From Endocalyx cinctus (taxonomy: Eukaryota > Ascomycota > Sordariomycetes > Amphisphaeriales > Apiosporaceae), in contig BCKC01000004.1 in the NCBI GenBank assembly GCA_001600455.1, positions 620,001-684,000 of the forward strand: a stretch of 64,000 bases of DNA. The letters are read 5' to 3'. Each line of letters opens with the position of its first letter. The stretch's first letter is position 1. Positions 44,853-56,315 of this stretch are shown one piece after another. A program made the position numbers and the translations under genes. The notes under the pieces are model-generated. The model was not told the DNA's origin, made no database searches, and worked only from the letters and a program-made list of their open reading frames with translations.

Positions 44853-45701
44853 GCCGGAGTAGAATGCGATTGCGCAAACCGGCACACTCTTGTCTGGGAG
44901 CTGGAAAATACACATCTGACTTTAGCCCATACTTAATTATTAGTCCGTCTTGACGGATGAACTTGGAGACCATTTCGCACGAGTTCACTTAACCTTCTCG
45001 AGTCACAGGGACATCTGGGAACGGTTGTATCAGCATATAAGTCGATAGAATCTGATATTGAGAGCGTCCAAAGCAGGTTAATTTTTCGACCTCGTATGAA
45101 CAAGTCTCGTACTATTAAACATAAGCTATCTCATTTTTCTCAGATCTACCATAGTATAGTTGATGCATGAATAGCTACCTCGAGCACCACGAACCAGGTC
45201 AGGAGGAGATGAGTGTGATGGAAAGATGGCCAATCACTGCTACGTTGTACGTATATGAACAAGCTTTTGGTCTTCTATGCTAAATCAAGCAATCAACCCG
45301 ATCACTTTAAATACGATCGCTTATATTATACGGGCAATATAGAGCAAAAACTGGTCCTCGGGATGGCTTTGTTTCCGTAATTGGACCCGGCCCATCTTAT
45401 CCCGCAAAGAATGCTACCTCGGTATCTACCGTTATCGTGTGGTCCGCTAACACATTAAAGCACATACCAAACTTTATCGCGAAGAGAATATGCGCAAATA
45501 CCACCCTAACGATGGAACGGTGATACTGTTTGTAGCCTAGGGACGGAGAGTAGTGATGGAATCCAGGCGTCGCCTGATTATAAAGGTCGCCATGTCCCCC
45601 GCGACTTCGACATATTACCGCCAGCTTTACTCCGTACGGTTCCTAGGTTTACGGCTAAACGAGAATATCCTAATTTTTGTAGTTTGAGACTTGCCACCAC
45701 T
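44853..45701. other. Intergenic upstream of the secreted protein gene
   Basis: No gene seen. The right end is a TATA-type promoter (45579-45584). Confidence 0.6.
45579..45584 (+). promoter_or_regulatory. TATA box of the small secreted protein gene
   Basis: TATAAA about 120 bp upstream of the ATG at 45702. Confidence 0.55.
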
Positions 45702-46658
45702 ATGCTTTTCGTAGCTCTATTTGTCTCCCTCCTGGCTTTCGCCGGGCAGGCGAGTGCGGTATCATGGTACTTCCTGCGATACTATCCGGCATCCGGTCAA
45801 AAGTTTACTTCCTTCACCGGCACCATGTCGATCCCCACTTTGAAGCAGGCTGGGGTCGTAAGTATCTATTCCGACAACGATACACAGAGATGCTCTTTCC
45901 TAACTTGAAGATCTTGATTTTTAAAAGTACTATCTTTGGCCCGGTCTGCAGCCGACCGACAACACGGGCGTGTACCAAAACGTGCTCGACGGGCGGAGCG
46001 GAACCTGGTGGATCGGCTCCGGCTGGTGCTGCTCTAACCCGAGTTTGCCCTGGGGGAGTGGCTTCAACACTTATGGTAGTGAGAGTGTCGCCTTTAGCAA
46101 TACCCTCACCGGATCCACGTGGACGTCGACTCTTACCCGGGAATCAACGGGTGAGACGGTGACGGATACTTTTGATTTGGGTATGTCTTCAACCGATTCC
46201 ATGCGGTCATTGACCTAGAAAGGCCATAGGACTGACAGAGATTATCTTAATGCAGCTTCCAAATCATTCAACCAAGCGCTATTTGCTATTGAACTGTAAG
46301 TGGCTGATTGAATTCTTTCAAGTTACTCCCTTATCGTCACTTAAACCCTTATGAAGTATTCTAACTAAATCAATCTTAAGCTATGATGTGAGCTGGGACT
46401 TCGGCGCTCTCGAGTTTACGGATGTTGTCATTGTAAGTTGTCGCGAGTCCTCATTGATGATGGGGTATTTCTTACGTAGTATATTGACCTGGAGGAATTT
46501 AGATAAGTACCGGTAGCAGCGATTCAAGTTGGTGCAATTCGAGCCCGGAAAACTACGACAGCGCTACAGTGTACTCGATCAGCGGGGTGAGTGCCAGCGT
46601 TAGTGGTACTACTGTCACCTGTAAGATTAGCTCAGTCGTATTGGAAAGACCTGCCTAG
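45702..46658 (+). CDS. Small secreted protein, unknown function (effector-like)
   Basis: Five exons: 45702-45857, 45952-46180, 46256-46295, 46381-46432 and 46503-46658 (210 aa); all junctions keep frame. A signal peptide of about 20 residues (MLFVALFVSLLAFAGQASA) precedes a mature part rich in Ser, Thr, Gly and aromatic residues. Four cysteines (WCC, WCN, TCK) could make two disulphides. Alternating polar/aromatic strands (GTWWIGSGWCCSNP, TLTGSTWTSTLT, YDVSWDFGALEFTDV) suggest an all-beta fold, faintly like the beta-sandwich of fungal A4/eqolisin-type proteins, but no catalytic residue can be assigned. TATA-driven, intron-rich for its size and flanked by long intergenic DNA, all common traits of secreted effectors. 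I do not recognise the family. Confidence 0.8.
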
Positions 46659-47710
46659 ATATAGTGGACTATACCTAGATAATTAGGTAGGATCTCAAGA
46701 ATAGTTTGCATCGAGATTCAACTAGCGTTTCAATCAATCGGTTTCATTTGAAGGCTTAAATCTGTAAATAAATGAATGAATGAATATATGAATGCAAATG
46801 CATTATATAAGGGATTAAGCGCTCGGAAAGATGAAAAAAGATTCATGGTAGGGGTATTCGTCAGATGATGTAGATCATGGCTATTTCAAATTTAGCAGGC
46901 GTAAGAAATCCTTATTAATAATAAGTGGCAGTGCATCAAAATACGTTTTCTGGTTGTATCATCTCCAATCATTCCGACAATCTGTACTCCTCTTCTTTCT
47001 TTCACAAGTAATCCGAATGAATATAACTTCAACTCTTTGAACTTTTGGACAAATATCTTCATCATTTTTGTCTATTGTTACGTCGGGTTAAGTTACATTG
47101 ATAATAAGAAAAGAAAGGCTATCCGCACTTGAAGACGACAGATTCTTAGTGAACGAATACAGGACTCCTCTACTATTTTCGGACTGTTTCCCCCGGATTA
47201 TTTTACACACAGACCAACTTGACCTACCAGCCTACGTTGCTCAGATCTGTCGTCATTTATCAAAATTCTCACTACTGAAATTTCCAAAAGTTTCTATCGC
47301 CAGTCACAGAGTCAAGTGGTCCAGTCCATTGTGCTGGACCCAACCTAATAATTTCATTGATTCCAATACATTTTCTTGAATTTCTTTCTTCTTCTATTAG
47401 GTTTCTTCCTGCCAGCATTCATCATGTCTTGGGAACTCACGCGACGTCGCCTTGTCCGTACGGTCAACAGCAAATTTATCTATGACCGAATAGTATGTTA
47501 CGAAGAAGATTTCTAGCCGTGGTTTCTCCCTATATCACACACTCTATCTATATCCGTATATTTGTATATGAATATTATGACTCGTCGGTCATTTGATTCT
47601 CTCCAATAAAAATATTCTACCTAGTCAATCATTGCTTTCATCTTTCGCCTAAACTGACACTTCAACTTGATATTCAGCCTTTGGTACATACAATTATTTT
47701 CTTCATCGAG
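46659..47710. other. Intergenic upstream of the Mpv17 gene
   Basis: AT-rich, with an AATG tandem repeat at about 46767-46794. Near its end (47424-47492) is a short ATG-initiated frame with a good donor that can splice in frame onto the Mpv17 gene; see findings. Otherwise no gene. Confidence 0.5.
46767..46794. repeat. (AATG)n microsatellite
   Basis: About six imperfect AATG/ATGA units in the 3' flank of the secreted protein gene. Confidence 0.8.
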
Positions 47711-48569
47711 ATGGCTATTGTCGCACGCCTCATGACCAGATTTAACACCTACTACGATGAGCGACCCGGTACGAAACCTACAATATATTCGATCGATATA
47801 TAACTGCTAACGTATATTTGCTCAGTACTTACTATGATGGTAACCAACGCCGTGCTTGGAGGTATCGCCGACACCGTCGCCCAAACCATTACGTCTGTTC
47901 GAGAACGCGCTCTTCGGAAGCCTGGCGGACTCAGCAAGGATGACCCTATCGCAATCGAAATCCACGAATTAGACCGCAAGAACCCTTTGCTAGACCGCGA
48001 CCTTATTCCAGAATCCAAGTCCCTACCTCCTCCCTTCGATTTCGAAAGATTGACAAGGTTTATGGCGTACGGTTTCGCCATGGCACCCCTGCAGTTTAAA
48101 TGGTTCGGTTTCCTATCTCGAGCTTTCCCCATCACCAAAGAAAGTGCCTTTGCCCCAGCTCTTAAGCGTGTAGCGTTCGATCAGTTGGTTTTTGCACCCG
48201 TCGGTATCGCGATATTCTTCTCCGTTATGACCATCGCGGAGGGAGGTGGTCGCCGAGCGGTTGGTCACAAGCTTAGGGATATGTACATTCCAACCTTGAA
48301 GGCCAACTTCGTGATCTGGCCGGCGGTGCAGATCATTAACTTTAGATTGATGCCTGTGCAGTTTCAACTTGTACGTCTATACTCTCCGATCCTCACATAT
48401 ATAATATATAAACAAAATGATGGGTAGACTGACACTAACCGGGTATTTATAGCCTTTTGTTTCTACTATTGGTATTGCATGGACAGCCTACCTCTCTCTT
48501 TCTAACGCATCGGACGAGACTCCTGCGCAAAACTCGGCTCCGTACTCTCCAAACATTCGCCTGCAGTAA
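47711..48569 (+). CDS. Mpv17/PMP22 family membrane protein
   Basis: Three exons: 47711-47768, 47826-48370 and 48453-48569 (239 aa). Joined motifs are RPVLTMMVTNAVLGGIADTV at the N-terminus, RFMAYGFAMAPLQFKWFGFL, RVAFDQLVFAPVGIAIFF and YIPTLKANFVIWPAVQIINF, the signature blocks of the Mpv17/PMP22/Sym1 family, with four predicted membrane spans. A charged insert of about 40 residues (residues 45-85) between the first and second blocks is found in the filamentous-fungal subgroup. Likely an inner mitochondrial or peroxisomal membrane channel-like protein. An upstream in-frame exon could extend the N-terminus by 34 residues. The chosen ATG gives the usual family start. Confidence 0.92.
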
Positions 48570-49527
48570 ATAAATACTAGGGGACCATAATATCGACGAC
48601 AAAGAACCTAATTGAATTTCAATATTTGTTACGAGAAGGTGTTTAGGTGTTAAGACGGCATTGATTTTACTATTTCCTTGAACACGCTCGGCTGTCAATG
48701 TTTATATGAGTAGGGTTCGGTGGCGTTTCATGACTTTCTGGTGCTGGCACAAAAAGGTGAAGTTTGACTTGGTGGTATTATTCTTCACACAGAGTCGAAC
48801 ATCCCCAATTTCCAATGTATCGTACTTGAATACACATTATACTATACTTGCACAATCTTTATTGGCTTAGATTGGAGGAAGAATCTCAGATTATCGGGTG
48901 ATGCCAAACTCGGCAGGGTGAAGAAAATATCACGGCGAAGCTGTTGATGTGGCCGAGTGAAATACGTAGCCGCGGCTTGGACGAAATGTTTTCGGAGTTT
49001 CGCGTAACCCCTTATACTTACTTACCTGTCTACTACGCCGTATAGCTTATGCTACGCCTCTAAACGCATTGTAGGGAACAGCTATAAGTATCCAGTAATA
49101 TCCATTACTTCAACAGTTCTCTTACGCCGAGATATCACTATTTTATTTTGTTTTAATGTTGTTTTATCTCACAGTCGCCAAGCACAGAACATAAAAATAT
49201 CAGGTGCTCCCCACTACAAACGTCACTGGTCGATCAAAGCTTCACCCCACTATCGTCTCAAGCTTGCCCCTCCGTCTTTGATAACTGCGTGCTTTTTCTC
49301 AGTATAAGACCTCATCATTTTTACTCAACCACACCACACCACACTACATTTAGACCACGCCATCTTATTGAAATAACGCAACTTTTCTTCTTCTCATTTC
49401 TTCTCTATAAAAAATCCCTCGAAAATCCCCTCAATTTAATCTGAAGCCAAAAACATTTCAATCTTCTCGGACAAAGCTTCATTCATTACCTTCTAAATCA
49501 TAGCCAGTTTTTACCCCACCAAAAACC
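48570..49527. other. Promoter region of phosphoglycerate kinase
   Basis: About 960 bp, AT-rich on the left. The last 250 bp contain TATAAG at 49303-49308 and a long C/T-rich leader, the usual layout of strong glycolytic promoters. No gene seen. Confidence 0.6.
49303..49308 (+). promoter_or_regulatory. TATA-like box and CT-rich leader of pgk1
   Basis: TATAAG 220 bp before the start codon, followed by repeated CACCACAC and long CT-rich blocks up to the ATG, as in other highly expressed fungal glycolytic genes. Confidence 0.5.
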
Positions 49528-50989
49528 ATGTCTCTCTCAAGCAAGCTAGCTATCACCGATTGCGACTTGAAGGGTAAACGGGTACTTATCCGGGTATGTT
49601 TCGAGCATTGCCAGTTCTATCTCTCATATTATGATTTTATCTATTGTTGAGGTAGATCATTTGATTCATTGTTCCAGCTTGCTAACCTACTCGCGGTTTA
49701 GGTTGACTTCAACGTACCCCTCGATGCGGATAAGAAGGTGACAAACAACCAGCGTATCGCCGGTGCCATACCCACTATTAAATATGCGATTGACAACGGA
49801 GCCAAAGCCGTGGTGCTCATGTCCCATCTCGGCCGACCCAACGGTCAGGCCAACCCCAAGTACAGTCTGAAACCGGTCGTCCCGGAGCTTGAGAAGCTTC
49901 TGGGAAAGAGCGTGCAGATGGCCCCGGACTGCGTCGGCCCCGAGGTCGAGGCTATGGTCGCCAAGGCCGACAACGGCGGCGTCGTTCTTCTAGAGAACCT
50001 TCGTTTCCACATCGAGGAGGAGGGCTCCGCCAAGGATGCCGAGGGCAAGAAGACCAAGGCCGACAAGGCTAAGGTAGAAGAGTTCCGAAAGGGTTTGACT
50101 GCTCTGGGTGATATCTACGTCAGTAAGTGAATATGTACCCCAGTTACCTCTGCAAGGGTAACTTGATTAGCATCAAAAGTAGAAGCAGAGCATTAACATA
50201 TATACGATGTGTTTCCTCGCAGACGATGCTTTCGGTACTGCCCACCGTGCTCACTCCTCCATGGTTGGTGTTGAGCTACCGCAGCGGGCTGCCGGTTTCT
50301 TGATGAAGAAGGAGCTTGACTACTTCGCCCAGGCGTTGGAGTCGCCAAAACGTCCCTTCCTCGCCATTCTCGGTGGTGCCAAAGTGTCTGACAAGATCCA
50401 GCTGATCGACAACCTGCTTGAAAAGGTGAACAGCCTGGTGATCTGCGGTGGTATGGCGTTCACCTTCAAGAAGACGCTCGAGGGCGTCAAGATCGGCAAC
50501 TCGCTCTTCGACGAGGCCGGATCCAAGACGGTCGGCGAGCTGATGGAGAAGGCCAAGAAGAACAACGTGAAGGTGACCCTGCCCGTCGACTACGTCACGG
50601 CAGACAAGTTCGACAAGGACGCCGAGGTGGGCGCGGCAACGGACAAGGACGGCATCCCGGACGGATGGATGGGTCTAGACTGCGGCCCCGAGTCGATCAA
50701 GCTGTACAAGGCGGCGATCGACGACGCGCAGACGATCCTCTGGAACGGCCCCGCGGGCGTGTTCGAGTTCGACAAGTTCGCCAACGGTACTAAGGCCACC
50801 CTCGACGCCTTCACCGCCGGCGTCTCCCAGGGCAAGATCGGCATCATTGGCGGCGGCGATACGGCTACCGTCGCGGCCAAGTACGGCGTCGAGGATAAGT
50901 GCTCCCACGTTTCCACCGGTGGTGGCGCTTCCCTCGAGTTGCTGGAGGGTAAAGAGTTGCCTGGTGTGACTGCGCTTAGCTCCAAATAA
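49528..50989 (+). CDS. pgk1: Phosphoglycerate kinase
   Basis: Glycolytic enzyme that makes ATP from 1,3-bisphosphoglycerate in the cytosol. Exons are 49528-49593, 49702-50122 and 50223-50989 (417 aa), the standard length. It begins [20 protein letters not shown]. Family blocks are all intact: RVDFNVPLD (substrate site), [64 protein letters not shown] and the nucleotide-binding [15 protein letters not shown] near the C-terminus. Codon usage is strongly biased to C-ending codons, as expected for very high expression. Two introns sit early in the gene. Single copy as far as the window shows; a reliable anchor for phylogeny. Confidence 0.98.
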
Positions 50990-51844
50990 ATAACATAATT
51001 CAATAAGTGGATTTGATTAGGAATTAATGAATGGTTTTCTTTTCTTTTCTCTCACTCTCCGTTTTCACTTTCCTCCCCTTTCCTTAATTTGTGTATTCGT
51101 TAGATTTTTTTTTTTTAAAAAATGGGGAAGGTTTCAAGGTTTGAAAAAGGACCTTAAGGTGGAAAGGGGGCTCAAGGAATAAAGGAAAGGTTACGCTTGT
51201 TACGAAGGTGCCCACCCTGGCAGCCTGAGAAGTTACATAAAATAAAATAAATATTTGACGAAAAAAAAAAAAAATAGAATATTTCACGTGTCATTTCAGA
51301 TGGATCAATGGGTCTATCATCCAATGTGTCGTTTTCGATAGAAAATAGAAATAATCGAACCGCTGACCAAGGTATTGGCTACCTGCATTTCTATTATGGT
51401 CTGTGACTGTAGTACTTTGTATGAATTTAGCTATTCGGCCTCCGTGAAATAAAATGAGTCCCTATGCGGTACCTAGACATTGAACAATTCTTCTGGCGAA
51501 AATGTATTGGACTGATGGTCAAAGACCTCGATTCTCTCAAATAAAGCGTGTAATCATCCCAACTTTCCGATTTCAATTCTCAGCTACGAGAAGGAATCTA
51601 GCGGAGAATTTGGATTTGTTGCAACATTTTCTGTTCTATAGGAAGTAGAAAAGAATATAGATAGACTGAGAAGAAAGAGGCTCAATGTCCATTCCTTGTC
51701 TTTTTTATTAATGCCGTCGTACATATCCATATACCAGCATAACCATGCCTTAGTACAGCTCATGATTTATCGACCACGTCACGTCGCACCAGCGCGTATT
51801 ATGTGTATTACGACGAGACTCGAAAACTGGCGCTTGCGATCGTT
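50990..51844. other. Convergent 3' flanks of pgk1 and sem1
   Basis: AT-rich; T10 and A14 homopolymers (around 51105 and 51260). No gene seen. Confidence 0.6.
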
Positions 51845-52347
51845 TCATCTCCGCTTCGAGGCCTCGACTTTCTTGATTTCTTCTCTGTGTATAGGCAATG
51901 ATTTCATTAGTTAAGTGGATTATGAATATTTTCGTTGGTGTGAATATGAGAAATAGATCCCGTTTTCGCTACGGGATAGAATGAAAATCGTGTAAAAGCA
52001 TACCTCAGCTGCGCAGAGAAGTCGTCGCTCGTATCGTCGTCGTCCCAGCTCTCTTCCCATAAGTGCTGCGTCGTGCCGGTGGCGGCTTCTGTCTCTTCGG
52101 CGGGCCAGTCTATTTATTTGGATTTTGAGTCTTGTCAGTCTTCTGGATTTTTCATTTACATGAATAGACGAGTAAAGTAAGGAGAATTGCGTGTTTTGTT
52201 TATACCTTCGAGAGGAAAATCTTCAAATTCGTCGTCCTCTTCTAACGGGGCTGAGGCTTTCTTCTCCGTAGAAGGCTGCTGATGCGATGATGGCTGAGCC
52301 GTGTCGGCCTTGCTGCTGTCGGCGGGCTTTTCTGTCGGGGCGGCCAT
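51845..52347 (-). CDS. sem1: 26S proteasome subunit SEM1/DSS1
   Basis: Three exons: 52206-52347, 52004-52109 and 51845-51884 (95 aa). The last exon encodes just 13 residues. A small, acidic, intrinsically disordered protein of the proteasome regulatory particle lid, also found in TREX-2 and BRCA2-like complexes. The two diagnostic acidic-aromatic blocks are present: DDEFEDFPLEDW at about residues 38-49, and WEESWDDDDTSDDFSAQL followed by REEIKKVEASKRR at the end. The Ala/Lys/Ser-rich N-terminus is an extension typical of filamentous fungi. Easily missed by gene finders because of the short exons; the joins rest on the strong family match. Confidence 0.93.
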
Positions 52348-53595
52348 GATTTGTGGTTTTTGGTATTTCCTTTTATTTTCCTTTTATTTTATGTGTCAAA
52401 TAGAAGAATGCAGAGTTTGAATATGTGTAATGGTGGTGATTTTGGTTGTTTATGTTGGAATTGATATACTTTCTGATTTGGCGGGCTTCGTTTGGCTGAC
52501 GGATACAGTTGAAGACTTGCAAGGATTACTAGTTTGGTTGGCTTAGCTAATGATTTTAGAGTGTACTTGTACAAAACGTAATGTAGAATTATGCCTAACG
52601 CAGATAAGAATGAACTTATCACCGATACTCCGATTATTCTTTGGCCCTTCTATTGAGAATTTATACATCGGCAAATACCCTTTACCTATTACCTACGTAT
52701 TCGATACTTAGGCTACCAAGCCAAGTATGTAGGTATTTATTTACAATATACATAGCTAGGTAATAATGTAGTAATGGGGCTGTGATGTGTTTGCTATTTA
52801 ATAAAGGCTTCATTCTTGACGCTTAAGCTACCTAGGTAAGTACCTAGGGTACAAAAGGATATCTTTAGACCATGACGGAAGCCTTTTCGCCCCATCAATT
52901 TTTTCACTCTTTTTCTTTCTTCTTCTTTTAGAAGATATTACAAGTTTATGATTCTCTATAAATCCTTTCAAACGTCTTGATATTTTGTTTTTCTCTTTTT
53001 CCTTTTTTGAGTCTTTTCCGTTATTGATATTTCTTCTCTGACAACCAAGCGGATATATCCTACCTACCTACAGGTACGGACCTATTGCGTTACCGAACAA
53101 ATTAGCTTGCCTAGTTCAAGGTTTTAGCTAGTAATAGCAAGCCTGTGCTCGACCCGCTAGCCCTTCTCTTACGCTGACTTCCCATCATTTTCCGGCCACC
53201 ACTCTGCACTCAAATATCCACTTAGATGTCTTGCTTATTGGCTATTGTTGATATTGTTACTCACCTAAGATTCTTGATTCTTACATCTACAAGTTTTTGA
53301 AGATTCAACCTAATCGAATTCACATCAGTATCAACTCATTGTTCAGGTCTGTATCTTCCTACGAGCTGGCAGACTGGCAGACCGGGAGACTGGATATCAT
53401 CATCTGCCAAGACATATATTACCTCATCTCAGGGGTCCATCCCCAACAGTCCTAGTGGCAGCACCACACTGCCACACTAGCCACTGAGTATTAGGAACTG
53501 ACAATTATTAAAACAACCTGAAACAACAGACCTCTAGACCTTCTCTTCTCTTCCTCTTTTTTTTTTTTTTTTTTTGTTATTTTTATACTTTCATC
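52348..53595. other. Divergent intergenic between sem1 and iml2
   Basis: 1.2 kb, very AT-rich, with repeated TACCTA/TAGGTA words (for example about 52829-52849, CTACCTAGGTAAGTACCTAGG). The end is a C/T-rich run and T20 tract (about 53539-53576), the likely transcription start area of iml2. No gene seen. Confidence 0.55.
52829..52849. repeat. Overlapping CCTAGG palindromes
   Basis: Two CCTAGG palindromes, each with flanking TA, 12 bp apart. Related TACCTA words recur in the same intergenic region. Confidence 0.6.
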
Positions 53596-55818
53596 ATGAG
53601 TCGATTAGGATCCTGGTTTCGAGGTTCGAATCCAAAATTGAGCTTGACCCCAAGCCCTGCAGGCTCTCAGGTCGATCTCCGTGCTCAGGAGATCGCGGAC
53701 CTCGAAGATGCCATGCGTAGTGCGGCTCAGATCATGAATGACGACATCGACGGTGCCGAGGAAAATTTGCGGAAAGGGGAAACTACCTTTCACTTGCTCG
53801 GCTTATCTGTCTGCATTTTCATGCGCAGCGTCCTAGGTTTCGAGAAAAAAATGATGGCCGATGCCAGTAATCGTCTAAACGACACTGAAACTAGTGCTTG
53901 GAATGATCAAAAGAAGGCTCAGAAAGAAGTTGCCAGCTCGAATACCACCGAATCCATCTACCCGCCTGGTAGCGAGTATGCCTTGGTACTTGCGGAAGCC
54001 CAGCTCATGGGGGCCATCGTTGGAGTCTTGCACGAGAGTTTGACTGAGGCTATCAAGGGTTTCTACAAATTAAGAAAAGCGTACATCGCCCTCGACGAAA
54101 TTTTGACGGCCGAAGCTGCATATATAGAAAAGAAGGGCTTGCAGCCCGATGCATCTGGAGAAAAGGTCGCGGGGCCTGCATCTGACGAAAGTACGCCGGG
54201 CGGATCGGATGAGGACGCCGATTTAGAGTTTGTCGATGCAGACGAAGCTCATTCGGGCGCACAGACGCCTATGAATTACGAGGGACACCTCTCCAAGAAG
54301 GATGACGCAGAGGAAAAATTAGGCGAGCTATCGTTGGATGATCAGCCAACCACTAATAAGAAGGGGTTTCATAACGGACTGGATGCTGAAATATTTACGG
54401 ACCTAGTTGATATTTTTATCCATTCGGGTGCCAATATGTGCTTTGGCGTACTACTTTTAATTATATCCCTTGTTCCGCCTGCTTTCTCTCGCCTGTTGTC
54501 TATTATCGGCTTCAAGGGAGATCGTGAGCGTGGAGTACGGATGCTCTGGCAGAGTTCCCAGTTCGATAACATCAACGGAGCCGTTGCGTCACTCATGCTT
54601 CTAGCTTATTATAATGGTCTCTTAGGTTTCGCTGACATTCTACCTTCCGATGAGGACGTCCAGAATGGTGCAATTGTAGGGTATCCTCAAGCTAGGTGCT
54701 CTGCACTGCTTGAGACTATGCGTGCGCGGTATCCTGATAGTGGACTTTGGAAATTCGAAGAAGCCCGAGTCAAAGCCAACGGGAAAGACTTGCAGGGCGC
54801 GATTGAGATTCTAAAGAATAACACGGAATCGAAAATGCGCCAAGTCACTGCATTGAACAGCTTCGAGCTGTCCTTACAGTCGATGTACGTCCAAGACTAC
54901 GCGGGTATGCGAGACAACTTCCTTCGCTGTATAGAGCTCAATGATTGGAGCCCGTCGTTATACTATTATATCGCTGGTTGTGCGGACGTAGAAAGTTACC
55001 GGAATGCGTACCATGCGGAGGAGAAGGATGAATCACAGGTCAACCTCCACAAGAAGAAAGCAGAAGAGCTGCTCCGAAAAGCGCCTACTGTGGCGGGAAA
55101 GAAGCGCTTCATGTCCAGACCCTTACCGTTTGAGGAGTTTCTCACGAGAAAAATACAGAAATGGGAAGAGCGCTCAAAAATGCTAGGAATCGATCTCGTC
55201 GACGCCATAGGTGTGAGCCCTGCGCAAGAAATGGTCTATCTGTGGAACGGGATTAAAAAGATGACGCCGCGAGAGTTGGAGAGTAGTTACAAGAATCTAT
55301 CTTGGGATCGCCTTACAGCACCCGAAGCAGCCCGCGAGAAGATAATGTCCGAGCCGGATGAGAAAGCGACTTGTAGCGTCTTCCAGGCTTCCATCAAGAG
55401 ATGCCTGGGCGAGCTTGACACGGCGAAAATAACATTGGACGAAGTTTTGAAAATGGATAGGTAAGTTTTGATGTCTACTTCTTCATGAGCTTAGATGCTA
55501 GGAATCTACGGATACTGATGATCTCTATACAGGGCATCACTCAAAGGCGCTCTGCGGGACGATTACGCGCTGCCATCTGCCCACTACGAGATGGCTGTCA
55601 TCTCGTGGGCCGAGTTAAAGAAGCCCAAGACGAAAGATGAGGAAGAGGATGCCACTCAGAAGCTGACCGAGTGTCACTCGTGGCTGGATAAAGTTGTTAA
55701 GTGGGAGGCTTATGTATTGGATGCGAGAGTGGGCATGCGCGTCCAGACAGGTCTGGACACCATCCGTTGGTATAAGAGCACACATGATTGGGCCGCCAGC
55801 GCAAATGTGAGCGTTTGA
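53596..55818 (+). CDS. iml2: IML2-type mitochondrial/inclusion-body protein (DUF3808)
   Basis: Two exons, 53596-55460 and 55533-55818 (716 aa). The sequence follows the IML2 (inclusion body clearance) family: MSRLGSWFRGSNP start, IADLEDAMRSAAQIMNDDID, GETTFHLLGLSVCIFMRSVL, a Ser/Glu-rich loop at about 190-240, then FGVLLLIISLVPPAFSRLLS (a hydrophobic segment), and a TPR-like helical half (LKNNTESKMRQVTALNSFEL, YYIAGCADVESYRNAYHAEE, KITLDEVLKMDRASLKGAL). In yeast Iml2 sits on mitochondria and lipid droplets and helps clear inclusion bodies. The C-terminal exon carries the last repeat. Gene length and motif order are those of the family. Confidence 0.92.
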
Positions 55819-56315
55819 TTCCATCGTCTGTAATAACATATCCCGTTGAACACGCGTCACTTTATACATATAGATACGAGATAGAAGAGAGGACCTGGAC
55901 AGTGTAGAAGGATTCAAAATTTTAGACAGGCAAAAGCTTATGGGATTAGCTCTACTTATGATCAGCCCCGCTTATCTCACAACTGCTACGTACCAATTCA
56001 ACTCCTGAGTAGGACATCAAACTATCTTTAAGTCCCGACACTCAGTACATATCGGTAATTAGAGTTGTGCCTTTTTAGGAATAGAAAGAACGCGTTTATT
56101 GTTATTAAAAGTGTTATTTATTTGTTGTCTAATCGCCTCCCGATGTGAGATAGAGTTCGTATTTATACAGAGTTGTTCGAGTGTTATTTCGCTTCTTCAC
56201 GATAATAAGCTCTCCACATAGGTCTTTACGTCATTAACAAGTTAGGTGGGTTGGCGCATGTCGGCATTAAATGCTAGCTGATTGACATGAACCATGGGAT
56301 AAAGTACAGTCTGGG
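55819..56315. other. Convergent intergenic, iml2 / membrane protein
   Basis: 3' flanks of two convergent genes. No gene seen. Confidence 0.6.

Noticed and set aside
53621..53635. T-loop-like GGTTCGAATCC
   Set aside because: It lies inside the iml2 reading frame and no other tRNA arm is present.
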